52,000 bases of DNA from Strigamia acuminata (taxonomy: Eukaryota > Arthropoda > Chilopoda > Geophilomorpha > Linotaeniidae). The position numbers and the translations under genes were made by a program. The notes below the pieces were generated by a model that was not told where the DNA came from, searched no databases, and worked only from the letters and a program-made list of their open reading frames with translations. The stretch spans positions 1 through 52,000 of the forward strand of contig CASHSZ010000040.1 of assembly GCA_949358305.1 (NCBI GenBank), given 5' to 3'. Position 1 is the stretch's first letter; every line of letters starts with the position of its first letter. Below are positions 44,141 to 52,000 of this stretch, piece after piece.

Positions 44141-45494
44141 ATGGAACCGAAGCGTGAAGAAGAGAGGCGACCAAGATGGCCACCTATTCCCGTTATCGTG
44201 GTAAGCGCGTTTACATCCTTATGAACCCGGGCTATTAAACGGAGTGGTACGGCGCGTATGTGCATATTTTTCTGATTTGATTGATTAATTATTTCCAGGT
44301 CGATGACGAGGAAGGGGACGATGACGCCACCCTCACTATTGTCGCCGCCGCCGCCAACGTCAACGACGCACCGTTGTGCAGTGCTAAAGAGGAACACGAA
44401 ATCGAAGTGAGAATCTGTAATGTCGTGCCTTGGTTCACCTCGATCCATTAATTCGTCCATTTACTTACTTACTTACCCATCTACTGGTCTGTGTCTCTAG
44501 ATTGGGGTGGTTGAGGTAGAAGTACCATGCGAGGGAGGAGGAGGAGATGAGCGACCCGCGATGGGAGAAGATGTCGAGATGGAACGGGAACTCGCGATTG
44601 AGGAGAATCGGAAACGCGCGATTGGAGAAGATCTGGAACGCGCGATTGGAGAGGATTTGGAACGCGCGATTGGAGAGGATTGGGAACGCGCGATTGGAGA
44701 GAAACGGAAACGCGCGATTGGAGAGGAAGAGCGAGAAAATGGAGAATCAATGAGCGCGCGGTTTCTATTGGCGCAAATTCAACAAACACGAGAGGAGCAG
44801 CGACAGTTGCGTCGAGTCGTGGATGACGAGTTGGGGGAGTTGAAGCGAGAGATAGGATCGCTTCGAGGGCAACTGGAGGAAAAAGAAAAATTGATGATCA
44901 CAGAGAGGATGAAAGATCTGGATGCGTGGCACCAAAAAGAATACCGACAACAATTGAAATACCATAAGGAATATGAGGAGCATCAATTACAATTGCGTCT
45001 CGCGCAACTGGAGCGAGAAAAAAAAATTCAGTTGGAGGAGTGGCGCGAAAAGGACCTAAAGAGGCAAAAGAAGTGTCGCAAAGAAGACCTGAGGCAGCAG
45101 CGGGAATGGGCAATGCGCCCACCCGGACAAGGAGTATCGTGGGCCCGGTATGTAGGAGGTTATGCGGAGCAGTTGAAAAATAATTCAACGGAGCTAGGGG
45201 TTCGGGCCGCGAAGATAGAGGCGCTCGAAGTGCTGGTGGAAAGTCTCAAAGACCGGTTGCGGAAGGAGTGGCAAATTCGACGTAACCAAGAACGGAGTTC
45301 GCGGTTGATCGCCAGATTCGTGAGTGTATCTATCTCTTTCTTTCTTTCTCTTTCTTTTTTTTTTTTTTTTTTTTTTTCCCCCCCCTTCATTCTCTCTCTC
45401 TTTTTAGGGGTCGTTTCCAAAGTTGAGTCGCCCCCCGGATCTTTTTGACAAAGCCATTCAAACCGAGCAACCAGAAAAACCCGAAACAATTTGA
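44141..45494 (+). CDS. 357 aa coiled-coil protein with octapeptide repeats, 4 exons
   Basis: Exons are 44141-44200, 44299-44406, 44501-45319 and 45408-45494, all joined in phase 0, ending in TGA. Exon 2 is acidic with an Ala-rich patch. Exon 3 holds about five ERAIGED(L/W) repeats (about 88-135) and then a long Glu/Arg/Gln-rich coiled coil (about 135-250: REIGSLRGQLEEKEKLM, AQLEREKKIQLEEWREKDLK). A short conserved-looking WARYVGGYAEQLKN segment and a second helix follow. Exon 4 is Pro-rich. The acceptor GTTTTCAG abuts the ATG. If that site is not used, the frame is open upstream to an ATG near 44078. No enzyme motif is present. A structural or scaffold role is inferred. Confidence 0.7.
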
Positions 45495-45729
45495 GGGCGA
45501 CTCGGACGATACAAAAACCGACGCGAGACCAACGAGTCAATTGATGCCCATTCTTATTTTAATTATTATTATTATTATTACTATTATTATTGTCATCTCA
45601 TCATCGCCACCGCTGCATCTATCACACGATAAATAGATAAAAAAAAATTGTTACATGTTCTGGTGGAAATCATAAAAGTTTATTTATTTATTTATTTATT
45701 TAGTTTTACAAACAAAAGAGCATAGAAAA

Positions 45730-48050
45730 TCACGGCAATCTACCCACGCCGGCTTCGTGGAGTTGGAAACAATTGCGGTAGCGTGGGCGACATAGGTGGG
45801 TCCGGCAGGGAGCGCACCAGAAACTGCTCTCGTGGCGTTCTTTGTGGACCTCGCGACACACCACGCATCGACAACTTTTCCCCGCGCGCTCCATTCGATG
45901 GACGACGGGTCCAGTAGGTAGGGCCGCGCGCGAGGCCGTGGTTGTCGTCCTCGTCCTCTCCCGAGCCAAGAGTTGAGCGACAAGTGCCCTTCGGAATTGT
46001 AATTGCGATCGATCGCCGCGCGCGGAGGCTGTGACTTCGCGCATGTTGATTCGGGCGTTGACACACACTGCGGGGAATAAATGGAAAACGACGAGTCGAG
46101 ATTAAGATTGTAACGATAACAATAATGATAATAATCAGAGATTGGGGCCTTGATCCCACCTTGATTCAGCTTTTGAAAGAAGAAGTATCGGTGCCAATAA
46201 CTGGACCGGCGTCCGATGTGGAATGAGGAGACGAGTCGGTTCAAGACGTCTACCCAATGAAAATTTTCGATGTAGGACAGTGCGGGCGCCGGACATGCAA
46301 TATCCACGTTCCTGCCACCGATACGACGCGAGACACGGCCGGCCGCTGACAGTGGGTCGACGTTCGTACTGAGCAAACTCACGGTGGTTGTGTCTCGCCA
46401 CGCAGTGAGCACCAACCGACCGTTTTGTCGTTGTATGAAATCGCCTACAAAAAAAAAAAAAATGAGAGAGATAGATAGAATAAAAATTAATAATTGAATG
46501 AATCAAACGCGCGTTCACGTCCGAGCAAATGCGTTACCTCTCCGGTTGCCTTGATATCGTCTGAGTGTCGAAAAATCTGATGGCATCTGGGCCGAATTGG
46601 CCCGCAGCGTCCCCACGGCCATGGTGTTGTGGCGGGTGAAGAGGTGTTCGAATAACACGGCGGACGAAAATCGATTATCGCAGGCGATAGTGTACCCCAT
46701 GCCGAGATAGTGTCTGGCCACGTATACGACGATGCGTCCGAGGACACTACCCGGATACCTAGCAAGTTTGGAGTAAAGCAATCCGAGGTGAAAATAGAAA
46801 AGGCGATGAATTGACTCACTCTGGTTCCGGCTCTTCGTCCGGGTCAAAATACATCTTGGTGCGCTTACCCAAGTGCACCTCGTCGTTCAGCACGTAGCCG
46901 GTGCCCGCTTCGCACAACGTGAAAAGTTCAAATCCCCATTTGATGGGTTTGGCCGGTTGGAAGACCTGGAAGAAATTTGCCGAACGAATGAACAAATGTA
47001 GACAACTGGATGAATAAATAAATAAATGTACGCACTTTTATCTTTGATCGACCTCGGAAGGCGATCATCGACTCGTCAATGCAGAGCGTCGTCCTTGGTT
47101 GCCGACATGCGCGGAAGCGTTTGTTGACCAGGTCGGCGAACAAGCGAACTTTCATCGCGCGGTCGTCCTGTTCGCGTTCTTTCAAAAATGACACCCTTTC
47201 CGCCGTTGTGCTGCCGCCATCGGGGCCGCGTGCAGAGCCGGTAACGTGCAACCGTTGGTAGGACGGTTGCGTGCCGTAATGAAGGTACCGCGAAATCTCC
47301 TGAAACCTCTTGTGTGTCATGGCTCGCCCAACGGCCGGTGCACCGAGATCGCCGACGTTGCTGCTCGACCAGTAGTGTCGCAATTCGGGTTGTTTGTTGT
47401 AGCCGGCCAAGACGTGGATCCCTAGATATACATAAAACTCATCGAGCGTTAGAGGGCGGACCCGCGCGCGCGCCCTTGTCGCTGTCCCTCTCGGTTGTGG
47501 CGGGTGTTGCGATCGAGACGGAAGTCGGGGCTGTCGCCCGGCGGCCAGCTCGGCTGCCCTTCTGTCGGCCGCGGTGATACACACTCTCAAAACACTGCGT
47601 TGTGGTCCGGGTGCTCCAGCGCCACTACCGCAAGCCACGGCGACCAACGTTCTTTGTCTAGTTCTCGGACCTCGTGGTCGTTGCATCGAACGCGTCTAAA
47701 ACGAAAAACATGTATATTATACGAACAATCAACCAAAAGCGCGTCTGAGAACCCCCGTGAACGACGTGTGCAACGTGTGCGTCAACTTTTCCCAACACCT
47801 GTACTCGCGTTCTTCCCACTTCTTTCTCCTGCTTCGCCTCTCTCCGAATGGCCCGGTTCGTCGCCGTCACGGTGAAGCGGGCCGCCTCGCCGAAGAGTTC
47901 CTCGAAATAGTCGAATTCCGAGCTGGTAGCCACGCATCGGCCGCGATAGCCGGGTGTTTCGCCGTCGAATCCGACGTCCTGTCGGTACCGCGTCGTCGTG
48001 GCGGCCCATACGCGCGTGTCGTTGGGCGTTTTTGGAAAACCGTCCGTCAT
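45730..48050 (-). CDS. piggyBac-type DDE transposase (PGBD-like), 6 exons, 633 aa
   Basis: Exons, reading leftwards, are 48050-47799, 47695-47036, 46965-46820, 46758-46538, 46444-46160 and 46067-45730. Phases match at every junction and the frame ends in TGA. Hallmarks: SSEFDYFEELFG near the N-terminus; LTLDEFYVYLGIHVLAG; IDESMIAFRGRSKIK with first catalytic Asp at 291; PAKPIKWGFELFTLCEAGTG; TIACDNRFSS with second Asp at 380; ENFHWVDVLNRLVSSFHIGR with third Asp at 492; and a C-terminal cysteine-rich zinc domain (CRCVVC to CRTHLC). The fourth Asp of the usual VDxxD is Asn495. Five introns are unusual for a mobile piggyBac and favour a domesticated gene or an old intron-bearing lineage. Terminal repeats with TTAA were not identified. 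The stop lies 235 bp from the stop of the convergent neighbour. Confidence 0.9.
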
Positions 48051-49145
48051 GGACCTAGGCAAAACAAAACAAAACAAAAAAACAAAAAATAAAACAAAAA
48101 AAAAGTAAAGTAAAGTAAAGTAAAGTAAGTACGGACGAACGAGAAAATTTTGCAGTGGAAATAGCGCGGGTGGCTATTTGCATTGGTATTTCAGGGAAAA
48201 TAGGATGCAGGATATTCCCACGATATGTATATGCATTATTGCGACAACATTTGGTGCACCTTTCTTCGCGATTTACCAGAGTCGGTCGAGTAGATCTTTT
48301 AACAAACCTCCGAGAAGGGTTGGACACGGGTATCTGATAATAGGGGGTTCGGGTTTGCAAATAACGCGCGGTCATTAAATGGCGCGCGGGTTGGTGCGCG
48401 TGTGCAGCGCGGATGAACGTGATCGTTGTCACGTGCTGGGAACGTGATTAAAGGGGAAGCAATGGCACACGTGTTATCCTCCCTTCCCCCTTGAAATACC
48501 GATGCGTTTTAAATTTCATCACGGGTTTAAATGGTAAATGATGCCAATCTTCATTTAAATTTAGAGTAAAATACAAATTATGTTAGCTTTTGAATGCAAC
48601 TGGTGAAAATATCTACCCACGCTATTTTCGTCAAATATTTCTCTCGAAATATCTGTGGGAGCAAGATGGTGACAATTACACCGCTTGTGGTTCCCGTCTG
48701 TGTCCGTCCGCGAACATGGCGCTCGCTCGTCGACATACCTGCTTAATTCGATGGATAGGCCGGTTGATAGACCGGTTGATTCAATTTTCTTCCTCTTTTT
48801 CTCGCTGGAAAAGTACTTGGCAGTTGACCAACTACTCGCTGCCACGCCGTCGTCGTGCAGAACGCGTGTAGGATGAACCGAGGGATGATGGGAAACCACA
48901 GGGCTTTCACAAGGCTCGCGCGGTCGAGAGGCGAGTATGGAAATCGGACGCGCGTGTATATAATCAACCGCGCGTGCGTGTGCAATTTTACACAACAACA
49001 ATTTATGTGCTGAAAATTTTGTTAAACGCATGGATAAATAAATAAACGAAAGAAAAACAATGCGAAACGGGGTGCGTGTTTGTTTATTCGAAACCACAAA
49101 TGAAAAATAAAAAATAGAAAAGAAAATCTGACAAACTGTGCCGTT
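48051..49145. other. Gap between two minus-strand genes
   Basis: AAACA and AAGTA short repeats lie at 48060-48127. On the minus strand the T-rich tract ends CCTAG four bases before the piggyBac start, a likely leader acceptor. Short frames elsewhere (48561-49097) contain no motif and are not called. Confidence 0.45.
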
Positions 49146-51931
49146 TCACGGACTGGCACGCGTGTCTTTCAAATCGTCAACAAAATACCGCGGGCGATCC
49201 ACATTAGCCAGGAAAAAGTCTGCGTGGTCCCGGTCGATGTCCTCGATCTTAGAGATCAATCGGGTCAGAAATTCGGGAATTGCGACCGCTGTCATGAATG
49301 TTTCAATTCCGTCTGGTCCCCACGTCTGCGCATACTGTGTTTTTATGGGCAGCTCCGTCCTTATTTTCTTTATAATAGAATGAGCAAAACGTTTGCACTG
49401 AAATGTAAATGAGCAAAATTCAATCGAACGAAAGCAAAGAACGAACAAACAAACAAACAAACAAACAAACAAACAAACAAAAACATATAAAAATAATAAA
49501 AAATCTATAGTCTGTACCAGTTCTTCGTCTTGGATCAGTAAATCGTGTCGGTTGGTCGACATGGACGATCGCTTCGGGGCACCTTTGTCAAAGAGGTTCA
49601 TCCGCCAACTTTTAACCTTTCCATTGAGTACGTCTGCGACGTGTTGGAAGCAGATGTTGAAGTGTTTGGTGAGATTTTGCTCAATCGAGTAAGTGGAGTA
49701 CCTGTGTAAAATAATGAACAAGCGAATTAGACTACGGTGTGGTCAAAAAAATTATAGTTAATTACAGAATAAAATGAAAGAAAACACTCACCGCAGTTTC
49801 GTGATAGGAGCGGGACGAATTTTACGACAACCGCTACAAAAGAACTTGGTGTAGCTTTTCCGGTTGGTCCATGTCCGCCCCACACATTCTTCGTGTACCG
49901 AAGAGGAACACGATTTGCAACTCAGTCGCGGACTAGTCGACTCCGCGCAGTAAACACTGTCGCATTTGCTTCCCGTGATGTCTCGTTTCTCGCGATACAA
50001 GGCTGTCTGAAATTTCAGTCAAACACGAACCACCAAATTAATGAGAGCAGCGGAAAGGATCCCTTTCCTTTACCTTGAACGGATCCGGTTTGTCATTGTC
50101 CGGCGACGACGACGACGACGACGATGGCGACGACTTTGTAGTGGGAGTCGGCCCGCGTCCACGTATTTGTTTAGCCTCACGTTCGCGTTTGCTCTTCGCA
50201 ATGCTAGCGATTAGACCGCAATCGCGCTTCATCCCGCGTCCAGGAGCGGTGCCGCGACCATGTCCGACGCGACCGCCGTCGTTTCCACCGTTTCCATCGC
50301 CTTCGCCTTCGCCTTCGTCTTCGTCTTCGCCTTCGTCTTCGTCGTCTTCGATGTCGCTACTGTCATCGTCGTCGGGTCGTGTCTTCCCGAACAAAAACTC
50401 TAGGGCCCGAGCTTGTCGATTCAAATCGATGGGTTGCTGAAATAAAACAAACAAACAAACAGACGGACAATCGATCAGTCTAGTTGCCCGGGCAGGTCCT
50501 TGGGGCGAGACACTCACGTTCTTCTCCCATTGCGTGTATCCTTCTCGCAACAACTTCATGGTCTTTGGTGTTACCACGATTGCCTAGAGAGAGAAAATGT
50601 CAATGACAAATAAACCGAATTGTTTTTCCCTCACCTCGTCACCCTTCTTCTTCTTCTCGTTCCCTTGCTGTTGTCGAGCACCACTGTGGTGGGGAGGGGT
50701 ATCACCTCCTCTCTTCGTGCCCTTCCCACTTAGCTTCAGAAATGTGGGCAGTACGTCGAATCTGTGTGTCTCTCGCAAATGATATTGCATATTTTCTGAT
50801 CGTGTGTTGCATAAAGGACAGTCGTCCGCCTTCTTCCTCGTTAACATCAGTGCCTGTTGAAGAAGAGATGAACGATTGAGATGATCACATCAATGAAAAT
50901 GGGGGAAAAAAAAAAAAAAAAAAATAAATTAAAAAAAAAAATAAATAAATAAATAAATAAATTAAATTAATAAATAAGTAAATAAACAAACAAATAAATA
51001 AAGAAATACAGTGTAAGCTATGTAGCCCGGATGTAGGATGGGGCCCAGAAATGTGTCCAGTCCAGGCGATGTTCGTTCTGTAGGGTGTGTACACCTTTTT
51101 TTATTTATTTATTTTTTTTTATTTTAGTGTTTTTGTTTTTGTTTTTTTTTCTAATTTATTTCATTGGAAAATCGACATTTTTTATTTTTGTCCGAACCAC
51201 ACGGTAATTTTTTCCTTATATGGGATGCACCGCTTTGCCCGGAATTCGGAAAGGGAAGTCGTCCAAACCAAAGAGTAAATCTAGCATCGCTCCTTATTGG
51301 TTGGGCCCGGGCCCGGACAAAATTGTCCGGACCACGTAGTTGTCCGGACGGTGTTATGTCCGAGCTACGCAGCTTACATTGTAAATAAAGGCGAACAAAC
51401 GAATCGCGCGCGTACGCGCTAGGAAATACCCGACAAAAGTTCTCAAAGTTGCCAACGTGATTGCGCAACAACTCCCTGGCCGGTTTGATTTTTCCAACGT
51501 TGTGCATATGCCGCCAGTGATTACATATGTCGGCTTTGGGGCCCTTCGGGACTTTGTTTGAGTCGGGACACAACCAACACACCCCATTTCTCGTATCGAT
51601 GACAGGTTTGTCCTAAACGAGAAAGATGATTGAACGAACAAACGAACGAACGAATGAGCTGATTGATTGTCGTCGTTGTTACCTTAAGGTGGTCGTAGGA
51701 CGACCAAATAGCCTGTTGCGACGCACTAGTGGTCACGCGTTGCGATGTACTTGCGGTCATGTGTTGCGATGTACTGGCGGTCGTGAGTCTTTCTTCGATT
51801 ACACTCAACCTTTGATTAAGGGTGCGTAATTCTTCCGCAATTTGTGTGTATTTAGTCCCACGTCCCTCTTCTTGCTGGTACAAGAAATCTACGCGTGTTT
51901 TTAGAACCGTTACATCCTCTGTTCTCGGCAT
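49146..51931 (-). CDS. 576 aa protein: coiled coil, double zinc finger, acid run, PHD finger; 8 exons
   Basis: Exons, reading leftwards: 51931-51683, 51612-51430, 50853-50635, 50583-50518, 50436-50074, 50006-49792, 49701-49518, 49397-49146. The joined frame is open to TGA. Regions: a helix (QIAEELRTLNQRLSVIEERL) and TASTSQ repeats (51-73); finger 1 C95, C98, H115, H118/H120; finger 2 C156, C159, H169, H174; Lys/Gly-rich link; acid run (DDDDSSDIEDDEDEGEDEDE); Arg/Gly- and Ser-rich stretch; a PHD finger with ligands C375, C380, C390, C393, H398, C401, C417, C420; and a helical C-terminus. PHD fingers commonly bind histone tails, so a chromatin role is inferred. The fingers are separated by a phase-0 intron, as in the genes at 10968 and 33318. 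Confidence 0.75.
50900..51010. repeat. Intronic A-run and TAAA microsatellite
   Basis: An A21 run is followed by AAATAAATAAATAA words within intron 2 of the 576 aa minus-strand gene. In the sense direction it is a TTTATTTA tract followed by a T-run close to the acceptor of exon 3. Confidence 0.7.
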
Positions 51932-51963
51932 CGTCGACGTGAGTCTGCCGTCATCGAGTCTAG

Positions 51964-51986
51964 TGGGGGGGGGGGGGGGGGGGGGG
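51964..51986 (-). repeat. G/C homopolymer of about 22 bases
   Basis: On the minus strand this is a poly-C run followed by ACTAG and a 31-base leader before the ATG at 51931. It would be an all-cytosine polypyrimidine tract if that AG is an acceptor. Confidence 0.6.
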
Positions 51987-52000
51987 ATAAAAAAATAAAT

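Noticed and set aside
18377-48050. Integrated herpesvirus as in Teratorn
   Set aside because: Only thymidine kinase and piggyBac fit. No capsid, terminase, polymerase or other core viral gene was seen in the window, and the genes are spliced.
48561-49097. Minus-strand frame of 178 codons between the piggyBac and PHD genes
   Set aside because: There are no motifs and no clear splice partners. The composition resembles the surrounding intergenic sequence.

Overview
The window reads as nuclear DNA of a eukaryote, most likely an invertebrate animal; the species cannot be named from sequence alone. The reasons are spliceosomal introns with GTGAGT/GTAAGT donors and T-rich CAG/TAG acceptors, tRNA-derived SINE heads, an intron-split piggyBac transposase, a eukaryotic-type thymidine kinase 1, and dense microsatellites. 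No housekeeping gene other than thymidine kinase is present. Gene models were built by joining open frames across splice sites. Each main model stays open end to end and its length is a multiple of three, but none is backed by a transcript.

Layout. 1-4560 is gene-free and made of dispersed modules and small foldback repeats. 4669-5825 is a 1.16 kb near-perfect palindrome with promoter-like sequence in both arms. 5826-7550 holds AT-rich inverted repeats and further modules. 7550-31000 is a mosaic of about fifteen copies of a repeat family carrying two recurrent hairpins. Small genes sit inside this mosaic: a two-finger zinc protein (10968-11516 +), an orphan terminal exon (11720-12001 -), two genes built from 26-codon exons (14724-15431 - and 19258-20145 -), thymidine kinase (18377-18934 +), two coiled-coil genes (21509-22103 + and 26961-27643 -) and a retropepsin-like protein (24166-24709 -). 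From 32049 to the right end genes are dense: a broken small gene (32049-32349 -), a 13-exon 970-residue protein (33318-39304 +), an Ala-rich protein (40309-40942 -), a third coiled-coil gene (42375-42924 +), a 357-residue coiled-coil protein (44141-45494 +), a 633-residue piggyBac transposase (45730-48050 -) and a 576-residue zinc-finger/PHD protein (49146-51931 -).

How the genes relate. Three families recur. The first is a double zinc finger (C-x2-C-x16-18-H, then CP[FL]C-x9-11-H-x4-H) with a conserved phase-0 intron between the fingers, in three genes. The second is a two-exon coiled-coil family with a basic first exon, a phase-0 intron and an acidic tail, in three genes that each have five leader bases between an acceptor and the ATG. 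The third is a family of phase-2 26-codon exons, in two genes. Most genes have a spliced leader ending 0-31 bases before the ATG. Basic, acidic, coiled-coil and zinc-binding proteins beside a transposase, a nucleotide kinase and a protease-like fold suggest a lineage-specific gene island or a very large mobile or viral-derived element with spliced genes. That is inference.
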